DNA of 22,899 nucleotides from Clostridiales bacterium UBA4039 (lineage in GTDB: Bacteria > Bacillota > Clostridia > Lachnospirales > Vallitaleaceae). Position 1 is the first letter of the stretch; each line of letters opens with the position of its first letter. The stretch lies in the NCBI GenBank assembly GCA_002382805.1, contig DGAD01000036.1, positions 92,266 to 115,164 on the forward strand. The letters are read 5' to 3'. Of the stretch, positions 9,040-15,285 are shown piece by piece. The position numbers were made by a program, and so were the translations under genes. The notes under the pieces were generated by a model. It saw only the letters and a program-made list of their open reading frames with translations. It made no database searches and had not been told where the DNA came from.

Positions 9040-9456
9040 ATGTCAATAAAAAGAAAAATCATGCATCAAGCTGGATTTACCCTACTTGAATTGATTTTGT
9101 CCATTGCATTATTATCGATTATTATGATTGCAGCTTTTAGTGGATTGCACTTTGCATATAACACGCTATTTGCTTCAAAAGAGTTGTCAAAGCAGGCGTA
9201 TACTATACAAAAAGAATATGAAGGGGAACTGGCTAAAGTGCGACAATTGCCCACGGATACAACCGGCGCGACATATTTGGCTTTAGATGCATCGCGCGTA
9301 ATTGATGATCAGCCGATTGTATTTGATTGGAGTAGTGGTACATTGGTTAACTTTAACGCTCAAGGCTTAACGATTATAAAAGAAGGTAAAGGTGGCGATT
9401 ATCTTGAAGAGAGTATATATATGTTTATTCCGTTATATACAGAAGAAAGTCCATGA
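9040..9456 (+). CDS. Minor pilin / pseudopilin (PilV- or GspI-like)
   Basis: A prepilin with basic leader ending HQAG|FTLLELILSIALLS: cleavage after Gly, Phe+1 and Glu+5 are all present, followed by a hydrophobic helix. The rest (about 100 residues) has no named domain. Probably a minor pilin that starts assembly at the tip. The frame is open from TTG 9013 inside the preceding gene, but the site AGGTGG at 9027-9032 points to ATG 9040, 17 bp after the upstream stop (138 residues). Its 3' end overlaps the next gene. Confidence 0.8.
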   Translation: MSIKRKIMHQAGFTLLELILSIALLSIIMIAAFSGLHFAYNTLFASKELSKQAYTIQKEYEGELAKVRQLPTDTTGATYLALDASRVIDDQPIVFDWSSGTLVNFNAQGLTIIKEGKGGDYLEESIYMFIPLYTEESP

Positions 9457-9943
9457 CGAGGTTGGATTTACATTAATGGAAATTGTGACAGTCATTGCTA
9501 TTATGGGGATTGTTATAGCCATGATTTTTGGTTTTTTGGTCTTTAATGTAGATGGAATCAACTATGGTTCCGGGCAAACCCAAGAACAGGCAAATCTAAG
9601 AATGGCAGCACTTCGTATTACGCAAGAGGTACGTAATAGTGTGGACATCGAGTTATCGGATACGTCTATGCTACCTGGCATGGACTATGAAATCTATGTA
9701 GACAATAATGTCGTCATGCTCGACGACGGAAGTTCGACGATTTCTTTATCGGCAGATGGAATGCAAAGCGCTGCGTTTGAACTGAAAGAGGATAATTCCA
9801 GGTACCTTCTGATTATTACCTTAGACACAAAAGGGAGTACATTAGAAACAGAAGTACTGTTAAATAATATATCAACTATTGATGCAGCAGCCACAACACT
9901 TGGTGAACGTGTAGGATTTACCCTTCCTCCGGTTGCGCCATAA
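9404..9943 (+). CDS. Minor pilin / pseudopilin (PilW- or GspJ-like)
   Basis: A prepilin with leader ending DEVG|FTLMEIVTVIAIMG, with Phe+1 and Glu+5 intact, then a hydrophobic helix and a globular part of about 130 residues. The pattern (long helix, then NYGSGQTQEQANLRMAALRITQEVRNS) resembles PilW/GspJ. No ATG is available upstream of the cleavage site in this frame. TTG at 9404, with AAAGGTGG at 9388-9394, is the best start (179 residues, leader of 21) and overlaps the preceding gene by 53 bp, implying translational coupling; GTG 9392 is the alternative. Last gene of the pilus operon; its end overlaps nagZ, on the opposite strand, by 26 bp. Confidence 0.78.
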   Translation: MKRVYICLFRYIQKKVHDEVGFTLMEIVTVIAIMGIVIAMIFGFLVFNVDGINYGSGQTQEQANLRMAALRITQEVRNSVDIELSDTSMLPGMDYEIYVDNNVVMLDDGSSTISLSADGMQSAAFELKEDNSRYLLIITLDTKGSTLETEVLLNNISTIDAAATTLGERVGFTLPPVAP

Positions 9944-11159
9944 GAGTATTTTTTAAAGTCAATATTCGCCTTAGTGAAAGGTCGATCCTCTCCTCTCTCA
10001 TTCGACCGGAAGCTAGGGCGTTTATTATGCCTTCATAAGCCTCATAAAAATCATCAGGTAAGAGGATGAGATCACTGCCGGATTCAAGGACAAGGACACC
10101 AACCTCAGAAGCGGGATAAGTATCGCTTATAGCTTTCATACGAAGGGAATCGGTGACAACGACACCATCAAATCCCAGTTCGTTGCGTAGATAATCCGTG
10201 GTCATAACTTTCGAAAGAGAAGCTGGAAGGTTATCATCACTTACGTTGGGTGTATGGATATGCCCAGTCATTAGTACGGGAATACCATCGTTAATTGCTT
10301 GTTGAAAAGGAAGCCATTCGACACTGCGTAGACGGTCAAGAGAATGATCAATAGAGGTCACTTCAAGATGGGTATCTGTCTGTGTATCACCATGTCCCGG
10401 AAAATGCTTGCCGACAGGAAGTACATAGGATTCCATAAGCCCTTCCATAAACGCAGTTCCATAGTCTCCTACAATGCTAGGATCTGAACTAAAAGCACGT
10501 GTACCAATGACGGGATTGTCTGGATTGGTATTCACATCAAGAACTGGAGCAAAGTTCATATTAATGCCAATAGAAGCCAATTGCTGCCCTAACGTTTTTG
10601 CTAAGGCATGGACTTCGCCAATGTTATAGTCTGATGCTAGCTTAGCAGCGGTGGGAAGGTGAGTCACGCCGATATCCTTGGAGCCCATACGTGATACAAG
10701 TCCACCTTCTTCATCAACACTCATGAACAAAGGAATATCCGCAGTTGATTGCAAGTCAGTAATTAATTGTTGGGTTTGTGTAGCGGTACTAATATTTTCT
10801 CCAAAGAGAATAATACCTCCGACCGGATAAACGGATAAAAAATCTTCAATCTCAGTAGAAGTCGATAAAAGTCCGGGCGTATTATTCACTGTATATAGAT
10901 CAATCATAAAAAGTTGCGCAACTTTGTCCTCAATTGTCATGGTAGCTAGCTTCTTATCTATCCAAGACATGGTATTAGAAGGTAAGTCGAGAGAAGTCGC
11001 TGTGGATTCATGGCTTAGATTTGTGGATAAACGCCAAGGAAATCTCGGTGAAGGCGCAAAACTTTTTGATGGACAAAACCAAAAGATAAATAAAGCAAAG
11101 GCTCCTACCAGTAAAAATAAAATAATTATAAGGAATATATTTTTTTTAGTCTTTAACAT
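9918..11159 (-). CDS. nagZ: Beta-N-acetylhexosaminidase NagZ (glycoside hydrolase family 3)
   Basis: Removes N-acetylglucosamine from muropeptides during wall recycling or turnover. From ATG at 11159 the protein has 413 residues: a membrane anchor or signal at about 7-30, then the GH3 TIM barrel. Catalytic landmarks of the NagZ group are visible: KHFPGHGD at 251-258, the Asp-x-His pair of the acid/base loop (DTH, His264), and VVTDSLRM with the nucleophile Asp337. The N-terminal anchor suggests the extracytoplasmic lipoprotein- or membrane-bound form of Gram-positives, not the cytoplasmic form. The frame is open further up to TTG 11225, but AGGAGA just before ATG 11159 decides the start. Its 3' end overlaps the last pilus gene tail to tail. 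Confidence 0.93.
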   Translation of the reverse strand: MLKTKKNIFLIIILFLLVGAFALFIFWFCPSKSFAPSPRFPWRLSTNLSHESTATSLDLPSNTMSWIDKKLATMTIEDKVAQLFMIDLYTVNNTPGLLSTSTEIEDFLSVYPVGGIILFGENISTATQTQQLITDLQSTADIPLFMSVDEEGGLVSRMGSKDIGVTHLPTAAKLASDYNIGEVHALAKTLGQQLASIGINMNFAPVLDVNTNPDNPVIGTRAFSSDPSIVGDYGTAFMEGLMESYVLPVGKHFPGHGDTQTDTHLEVTSIDHSLDRLRSVEWLPFQQAINDGIPVLMTGHIHTPNVSDDNLPASLSKVMTTDYLRNELGFDGVVVTDSLRMKAISDTYPASEVGVLVLESGSDLILLPDDFYEAYEGIINALASGRMREERIDLSLRRILTLKNTLMAQPEEG

Positions 11160-11189
11160 AATGAATCTCCTAAAATATAGTGTTCCACA

Positions 11190-11218
11190 ATTATAACAAG
11201 TTTTTTGCAAAAGGTCTA
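11190..11218 (-). promoter_or_regulatory. Probable nagZ promoter
   Basis: Reading the - strand, a -35 like TAGACC (11213-11218) and a perfect -10 TATAAT (11190-11195) are separated by 17 bp, 31 bp before the nagZ start codon. The -35 matches 4 of 6 consensus bases. Confidence 0.6.
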
Positions 11219-11247
11219 TTGACAATATTTTTTTCCTATGCTATAAT
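11219..11247 (+). promoter_or_regulatory. Consensus sigma-A promoter of tRNA-Gly
   Basis: TTGACA at 11219-11224 and TATAAT at 11242-11247 with exactly 17 bp between them: a perfect consensus promoter, as is usual for stable RNA genes. The -35 box directly abuts that of the divergent nagZ promoter. The tRNA starts 80 bp after the -10, leaving a leader of about 70 nt to be removed by processing. Confidence 0.88.
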
Positions 11248-11326
11248 TCTTCAAGTCGGTAGCGATAGAGCACAAGCCAGTAGCTTGAATTATCTATCAA
11301 GTCTACATAAACATGATTTACTATAT

Positions 11327-11398
11327 GCGTGAGTGGCTCAGTGGTAGAGCATCGCCTTGCCAAGGCGAGGGTCGCGGGTTCGAATCCCGTCTCGCGCT
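11327..11398 (+). tRNA. tRNA-Gly (GCC anticodon)
   Basis: A full cloverleaf can be drawn. The acceptor arm GCGTGAG pairs with CTCGCGC (one G-U), the D arm holds GGCTCAGTGGTAGAGC, the anticodon stem TCGCC/GGCGA encloses loop TTGCCAA with anticodon GCC, and the T arm is GCGGG-TTCGAAT-CCCGT. The discriminator base is T, and CCA is not encoded. Length 72 nt. It stands alone between nagZ and pgsA. Confidence 0.97.
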
Positions 11399-11475
11399 CT
11401 CAGAAGTTCTAAGATTCTAGATAACTAGGGTTTTGGGGCTTTTTTTGTGCGTAAAAAAAGACATGCATCAACATT

Positions 11476-11527
11476 GAAAAAAATCATATCTTCTGCTACC
11501 ATAAACATAGGTATACATCAGAAGATA
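11476..11527 (-). terminator. Probable terminator of pgsA (- strand)
   Basis: A 9-bp perfect inverted repeat (TATCTTCTG at 11487-11495, CAGAAGATA at 11519-11527) contains an inner stem TACC/GGTA. Read on the - strand it is followed within 3 nt by a run of seven T. It lies about 40 bp beyond the pgsA stop, so it most likely ends the pgsA message. Confidence 0.6.
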
Positions 11528-11564
11528 CAAGATCTATTAAGTGTTGAGCATGGCTTGTTTTTAT

Positions 11565-12086
11565 CTAGGCTTTTGCTTTATAGACTTTGACATAGGTCAA
11601 GAGAGCAATTAGCTTTAAAGCAAATGCGACAATAAGCCCACCGACAAGTATAGAATTGTGTGGATAGATAATCAATAAGATGACCATTAACATAGAGAGT
11701 GCTGTGGCAGCTTTTCCCGGAAGGCTAGAAGCAATGACCATCCTTTCCTTACGGTACCACAGGATAGCTCCTGCCAAAATCATAAAAATCTCTTTGGCTA
11801 AGAAGAGGTAAAAGATTACAAAAGGAATGGCATAATCAATAGCTAAAGATCCTAATGCAGTTAAAAGCATCAGCTTGTCAGCTAAAGGATCTAATACAGT
11901 ACCTATTTTACTGATGCTTTGGTATTTTCTTGCTAGATACCCATCTAGAAAATCAGTGAAGCTGGCAACGAGAAAGATTATTAGTGCAATCAAGTGCCCG
12001 CGGGAAGCACCGGAAAAATATACAATGGCAAACAATGGGACGAGTAACAGGCGGATGACGGTTAAAATGTTTGGAACGTATTTCAT
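11565..12086 (-). CDS. pgsA: CDP-diacylglycerol--glycerol-3-phosphate 3-phosphatidyltransferase
   Basis: A membrane enzyme that makes phosphatidylglycerol phosphate, the committed step to phosphatidylglycerol and cardiolipin. The complete CDP-alcohol phosphatidyltransferase signature D-x2-D-G-x2-A-R-x8-G-x3-D-x3-D is present as DFLDGYLARK followed by GTVLDPLADK, near residues 45-72, in a polytopic protein of 173 residues, the usual PgsA size. The N-terminal KYVPNILTVIRLLLVP is also typical. The frame opens at ATG 12101, but GAGGG placed 6 nt upstream of ATG 12086 selects the inner start. Other CDP-alcohol transferases (synthases for phosphatidylserine or cardiolipin) are less likely from length and N-terminus. 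Confidence 0.93.
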   Translation of the reverse strand: MKYVPNILTVIRLLLVPLFAIVYFSGASRGHLIALIIFLVASFTDFLDGYLARKYQSISKIGTVLDPLADKLMLLTALGSLAIDYAIPFVIFYLFLAKEIFMILAGAILWYRKERMVIASSLPGKAATALSMLMVILLIIYPHNSILVGGLIVAFALKLIALLTYVKVYKAKA

Positions 12087-12133
12087 AAGCAACCCTCGCA
12101 TTCGTCAGTTGATTTTAATTAATGTATGTTTCT

Positions 12134-12162
12134 ATTATAGCGGAATTGTTATATAAGGACAA
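12134..12162 (-). promoter_or_regulatory. Probable pgsA promoter
   Basis: On the - strand, TTGTCC (12157-12162) and a perfect TATAAT (12134-12139) are spaced by 17 bp, about 50 bp before the pgsA start. Confidence 0.65.
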
Positions 12163-12200
12163 ACAATAATCGCTACAAATACTAAAAAGGATGTGAAAGG

Positions 12201-12872
12201 ATGTCAGAAAACCCCCAAGAAAGAGTTATTCAAATTCAAAAAAATGGTCCGATTAAGGTAATAAACCCTCCACGCCTTAAGATAAAAAAGGGTGTGGAAA
12301 AATTTAGCGACCCGTCAAAGATGATTCCCAAGGAAATCAACCTTTGCCGTTGTGGATACTCCAAAGACAAGCCCTTTTGTGATGGAAGCCACTTCGTTGA
12401 AGAATTTGACGAGGATAAAGGCAGTCAGTGGGAACCTGGAAAACGAAAGGATTATATAGGGGAACGGACTGAGATTACCATAACAGATAATCGACGTATT
12501 TGTGCTCATGTGGGATATTGTCTTAGCGATTTACCCTTGGTCTTTGATAAATATCGCCACCCGTGGATTATAACAGATAATGGGTCAGTAGAAGATATCA
12601 TTCGTGCTATAAGGCGTTGTCCTTCAGGCGCATTGGCGTATCGACTAAACGGGATAGAGTATCAAGCATACCATGTAGAACCAGAGATTATCGTGATAAA
12701 AAACGGTCCTTATATTGTGCAAGGTGGCATTCGCTTGGAAGGTGAAAAAAAACCGGAAACGCAAGATCACTATACCCTATGTCGATGCGGACATTCAAAG
12801 AATAAGCCGTTTTGCGATGGTGAACATATTGATCAAAGTTTTAACGATGAAGGGGAAAACCTGGAAATATGA
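12201..12872 (+). CDS. Double CDGSH iron-sulphur protein with central Fer4-like domain
   Basis: A soluble 223-residue protein with two CDGSH-type [2Fe-2S] sites: C49, C51, C60, H64 (ending FCDGSH) and C194, C196, C205, H209 (ending FCDGEH). Each shows the 3-Cys-1-His pattern of the family. Between them lies a segment with C101, C107 and C140 (ICAHVGYC ... RRCPSGAL) that resembles the divergent Fer4_19/DUF1271 domain, whose members usually bind a further cluster. Role: probably electron transfer or redox sensing; the substrate is unknown. The start is supported by GAAAGG at short distance. The gene is alone on its strand, upstream of a decayed gene. Confidence 0.88.
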   Translation: MSENPQERVIQIQKNGPIKVINPPRLKIKKGVEKFSDPSKMIPKEINLCRCGYSKDKPFCDGSHFVEEFDEDKGSQWEPGKRKDYIGERTEITITDNRRICAHVGYCLSDLPLVFDKYRHPWIITDNGSVEDIIRAIRRCPSGALAYRLNGIEYQAYHVEPEIIVIKNGPYIVQGGIRLEGEKKPETQDHYTLCRCGHSKNKPFCDGEHIDQSFNDEGENLEI

Positions 12873-12875
12873 ATA

Positions 12876-13136
12876 TAATATCGAAGAGGTGGCAAAACAC
12901 TCTGTGCATTATATGCTAGAGATACCCAAATTGGATTTATGATTATCTTTGGTAAAAACGAACGGACCAAGTTCGAATAAGAGCGAGATAAGTATTCAAT
13001 AAAAGTACAGTTTATCTATGATGAAGCGAAAACATATCATGATGGAAAGTGGATGATGTTTGACCTTAAAAATAAAGAAGACATACCTGAGTTGATAAAA
13101 TTATTGGCAATTAAGCGAAAACCGAATAAAAAATAA
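12876..13136 (+). pseudogene. Decayed DUF3788 family gene (C-terminal part)
   Basis: One frame reads RRGGKTLCALYARDTQ, MIIFGKNERTKFE, then an in-frame TAA at 12978-12980, and continues YSIKVQFIYDEAKTYHDGKW, then ELIKLLAIKRKPNKK before the stop at 13134-13136. The order GGKTLC..., FGKxE, YHDGKW, IKLLAIKRKP is what I know of DUF3788 proteins (about 130-200 residues, function unknown). The N-terminal part is missing; a short stretch TWKYEYNI in another frame just upstream may be its residue, implying a frameshift as well as the nonsense change. Not translated as an intact protein. Confidence 0.7.
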
Positions 13137-13156
13137 CACAAGTCTAATTTGCTGTT

Positions 13157-13195
13157 TAATATTATTAAAAATATGGTATAATTTTAATAATATTA
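13157..13195 (+). promoter_or_regulatory. AT-rich palindromic promoter/operator
   Basis: Perfect 14-bp inverted arms (TAATATTATTAAAA at 13157-13170 and TTTTAATAATATTA at 13182-13195) surround an extended -10 element TGGTATAAT (core 13177-13182). The -35 is weak. The small membrane-protein gene starts 30 bp downstream. A dimeric repressor bound here would cover the -10. Confidence 0.55.
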
Positions 13196-13224
13196 TATCT
13201 TCGGTCAACAGAAGGGAGTATATC

Positions 13225-13683
13225 GTGAAATCAAAAAATGAAAAGTGGATACAACATTTTCTTATTATCGCATTAATTCTTATGGTAGTTTTTTTAGGTC
13301 AATCAGCGTTAGGTAAACTAACTGAAGCATACAAACGTGCATATGATACCAGTATTATGCAGATGTCGCTATTGTCGTTCCTGATTTTTGGAGGAATCGG
13401 TGTACTATTAGGTGTGGAACATCTTATCAGTGAATATAATAAAGTTGGAAAGTGGACGATAAGCCATTCTAAGCTTGTCTTTATGGGGATACCTTCGCTG
13501 TATTTTTCTTTGGCGATACCCTTAAGTTTTTTACCTATATTACATGATACCTTTTTGTTATACCCAATCAGCATTTTGATGCGTTATGACGGGGAAGGTT
13601 TTTTAACGATTTTTAAAGTCATCTTTGGATACACAATCATCACAAGTTTTTATAAAAAAGAATTTAGAGTATTAAATAGATAA
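13225..13683 (+). CDS. Small membrane protein of unknown function
   Basis: A 152-residue protein with four predicted transmembrane segments (about 11-29, 46-66, 83-104, 125-142) and a basic N-terminus; no catalytic motif is apparent and I do not recognise the family. GTG start with GAAGGGAG 8 nt upstream. It is transcribed from the palindromic promoter just before it and ends 74 bp before the recombinase gene, which has its own promoter-like sequence. It is not bounded by attC-like sites, so it is not a cassette of the array. Confidence 0.65.
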   Translation: MKSKNEKWIQHFLIIALILMVVFLGQSALGKLTEAYKRAYDTSIMQMSLLSFLIFGGIGVLLGVEHLISEYNKVGKWTISHSKLVFMGIPSLYFSLAIPLSFLPILHDTFLLYPISILMRYDGEGFLTIFKVIFGYTIITSFYKKEFRVLNR

Positions 13684-13688
13684 CGTAG

Positions 13689-13717
13689 TGCACAGAGGTG
13701 AAAAAGTGTGCTATAAT
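13689..13717 (+). promoter_or_regulatory. Possible promoter of the recombinase gene
   Basis: TGCACA (13689-13694, 4 of 6 with the -35 consensus), 17 bp, then a perfect TATAAT (13712-13717), 40 bp before the start codon. GTG and CAC flank the -10 symmetrically. No LexA-type box (GAAC-N4-GTTC) is seen, so SOS control, usual for many integron integrases, is not indicated. Confidence 0.5.
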
Positions 13718-13757
13718 TACACAGATGAGAACTTAACATATTTATTAGGGAGGATAA

Positions 13758-14633
13758 ATGATGTTATTGGTAAGGGAACAAGTGGCTCGCTACAAGGGAA
13801 ATACGTCAAAAATCAACTCAATACAGCAAATGAAAAATTACATGATAAGAAAAGGTTATAGCCCAAAGACTATCAAGTCGTACGTTAATCACATCAAGCA
13901 TCTTGACCATGCTTTAAATGGTAAGATGTCACCTGAGAGTATAGAAGATTATCTGTTGACCCTACTTAATGAGCGACAGCTAAGTCATGCGTATGTCAAT
14001 CAGATGATTAACGCAGTAAAAATATATTCACAGTTTCGCTTTAAGTTAAATAGTGAACGATTACATGGATATATACGCCCAAAATCTGTTCATAAGCTAC
14101 CCAAGGTTATGAGTAAAGATGATGTCAAAAGATTGTTTGAAGTTACTGAAAATCTAAAGCATAAGACAGAACTGATGTTAGCCTACTCATGTGGTCTACG
14201 CGTCAGTGAAGTGGCAAATCTAAAAGTAACAGATATAGATAGCAAACGTATGGTGGTTGTCATTCATCAAGGAAAAGGACGAAAAGATCGAATTACTGGC
14301 CTTTCAACAAAAATGCTCGTACAACTTCGAGAATACTATAAGCAATATAAGCCTGGTGAGTGGCTCTTTGAGAACGCCACTAAGTCAGGTCCTATTAGTG
14401 TGCGCTCATTACAGAATGTCTTTCATCAAAACCGGGAAAAAGCAGGCATCAAGAAAATCTACTCTTTCCATGCCTTGCGTCACTCCTACGCAACACACTT
14501 ACTCGAAAGTGGCGTCAGCCTGCGACACATACAGCAACTACTGGGACATAAAAGTTCACGGACAACAGAACGCTACACCCACGTATCCACACAAGAGATC
14601 CAGAAGATTATCAACCCCCTGGACCTAATGTGA
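13758..14633 (+). CDS. XerC/D-like tyrosine recombinase at head of cassette array (non-IntI type)
   Basis: A 291-residue phage-integrase-family enzyme. The N-terminal SAM-like DNA-binding domain spans about 22-105 (SPKTIKSYVNHIKHL) and the catalytic domain about 115-285. The full catalytic set is visible: R148 (GLRVSE), K173 (GKGRKDR), H238 and R241 (HALRH), H264 (LLGHKSS) and Y273 (RYTHVS). From K173 to H238 there are 65 residues, as in XerD. IntI integrases have an extra domain of about 35 residues in this interval, and it is absent here. Start ATG 13758 follows AGGGAGG. The gene ends 66 bp before the first cassette boundary and runs in the same direction as the cassettes, whereas most intI genes are divergent. 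Context says it is the array's recombinase; sequence says it is not a standard IntI. A second integrase elsewhere cannot be excluded. Confidence 0.9.
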   Translation: MMLLVREQVARYKGNTSKINSIQQMKNYMIRKGYSPKTIKSYVNHIKHLDHALNGKMSPESIEDYLLTLLNERQLSHAYVNQMINAVKIYSQFRFKLNSERLHGYIRPKSVHKLPKVMSKDDVKRLFEVTENLKHKTELMLAYSCGLRVSEVANLKVTDIDSKRMVVVIHQGKGRKDRITGLSTKMLVQLREYYKQYKPGEWLFENATKSGPISVRSLQNVFHQNREKAGIKKIYSFHALRHSYATHLLESGVSLRHIQQLLGHKSSRTTERYTHVSTQEIQKIINPLDLM

Positions 14634-14636
14634 TTT

Positions 14637-14707
14637 ATTGTTGCAATGCGTAAAGCCTACACATATATGTTGTATTGCCGCAATGCTACAATATAAAAGT
14701 TATACGC
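14637..14707 (+). other. attI-like primary attachment site
   Basis: The core GTTATACGC at 14699-14707 is the exact reverse complement of GCGTATAAC (15104-15112), the R'' end of cassette 1, as expected when cassette 1 was inserted as a circle between G14699 and T14700. No attC structure lies upstream: the recombinase gene occupies that space. The site also has two imperfect direct repeats, ATTGTTGCAATGC (14637-14649) and ATTGCCGCAATGC (14674-14686), 11 of 13 identical and 37 bp apart, likely protein-binding sites. A TACAAT at 14687-14692 could be part of a weak promoter for the cassettes, but no good -35 is visible. Confidence 0.75.
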
Positions 14708-14720
14708 AACTGATCCCATG

Positions 14721-14806
14721 GATTCTTGCGGAGGATGAAGCAAATATATATTTTAGTATATCGATGTAAGAAGTGCTTGAAGAAGTAAGCTTTATCCGCA
14801 AGAATC
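14721..14806 (+). repeat. Inverted repeat near start of cassette 1
   Basis: Perfect 11-bp arms GATTCTTGCGG (14721-14731) and CCGCAAGAATC (14796-14806) are separated by 64 bp. They lie just inside cassette 1. Nothing in the sequence tells whether this is an RNA structure, a protein-binding site or the ends of a tiny insertion. Confidence 0.6.
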
Positions 14807-14938
14807 AACGTACGCCTTATGAAGATTGCTGGAACTGACAATTTGTCGGAACATAAAGAAGTCGTTGATGAACAAGATAAAGCTTGTCGCGATGACGTAC
14901 ATCAAAGTTATAGCACCGTTCTTAACGAAGCACTGTAG
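14735..14938 (+). pseudogene. Possible decayed ORF in cassette 1
   Basis: One frame begins MKQIYILVYRCKKCLKK after a GCGGAGG, stops at TAA 14786, then continues in the same frame through MKIAGTDNLSEHKEVVDEQD to TAG at 14936-14938. Read through, it gives a single polypeptide of 67 residues broken once. A further fragment in another frame (AIELNDEEKDRLKRIG) occurs near 15060-15100. This could be a gene lost by mutation. The competing 78-residue frame at 14826-15062 looks no better. No family is recognised, so cassette 1 may have no working gene or may encode an RNA. Confidence 0.3.
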
Positions 14939-14969
14939 TTTTAAGATTTATAATATAGCCGTTAAGAAC
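14918..14969 (+). repeat. Inverted repeat inside cassette 1
   Basis: Perfect 10-bp arms GTTCTTAACG (14918-14927) and CGTTAAGAAC (14960-14969) enclose 32 bp. The outer bases resemble attC R boxes (TTAAC ... GTTAA), but the arms do not match any cassette end nearby and no L boxes are seen inside. Perhaps a hairpin or a degenerate attC. Confidence 0.5.
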
Positions 14970-15105
14970 TCAACGAAACGAATGGAACGACTTATTCATC
15001 AACTCGATTCCGTGAGCGTTCAAACCGATGATAGTTATTGGATGTTGACGCAATCGAGCTGAATGATGAAGAAAAAGACCGCCTGAAGAGAATAGGATAA
15101 GCGGC

Positions 15106-15232
15106 GTATAACACCCAGTTTATGCCAAACAGATTGCAAACCGAGTCGGAATCGCATAGGGCGTTCGCAAGCTCACAGCCATCAGCTCATCCTGTAAGCG
15201 CCCTGTCGTCGTAAACTGGCGGTCCGTTATGT
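15106..15232 (+). other. attC site 1 (long type, subfamily B)
   Basis: R'' is GTATAAC (15106-15112) and R' is GTTATGT (15226-15232), 127 bp overall. An inner stem CCAGTTTA/TAAACTGG (15115-15122 with 15212-15219) is perfect. The central part closely resembles attC 8 (for example CGAGTCGGAATCGCATA). It ends cassette 1. Confidence 0.85.
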
Positions 15233-15285
15233 GAAAGTTCAGACTAGATTGTCTAAAGAATAAATGGATCAATGGAGGTGATATT

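Noticed and set aside
10924..11196. 90-codon + strand frame opposite the start of nagZ
   Set aside because: It lies antisense to the N-terminal part and promoter of a well-supported gene and shows no motif.
11399..11460. Terminator after tRNA-Gly
   Set aside because: There is a T-run near 11441-11447 but only a 4-bp stem before it; too weak to call.
13225..13683. Membrane-protein gene before the recombinase as a cassette
   Set aside because: No attC-like site on either side and it has its own palindromic promoter.
13684..13757. LexA (SOS) box before the recombinase
   Set aside because: GAACTTAAC at about 13729 has only one half of the Firmicute box GAAC-N4-GTTC; no second half at the right distance.
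14257..14628. 123-codon frame inside the recombinase gene
   Set aside because: It is a shadow of the recombinase reading frame, which has complete catalytic motifs; no ribosome binding site.
14918..14969. A further attC site inside cassette 1
   Set aside because: The R-like ends do not match the cassette start at 14699, no L boxes are seen, and the structure is a plain inverted repeat of 10 bp.
14826..15062. 78-residue frame in cassette 1
   Set aside because: No ribosome binding site, no recognisable motif, and it crosses the inverted repeat at 14918-14969; another frame in the same stretch is at least as likely to be the old gene.
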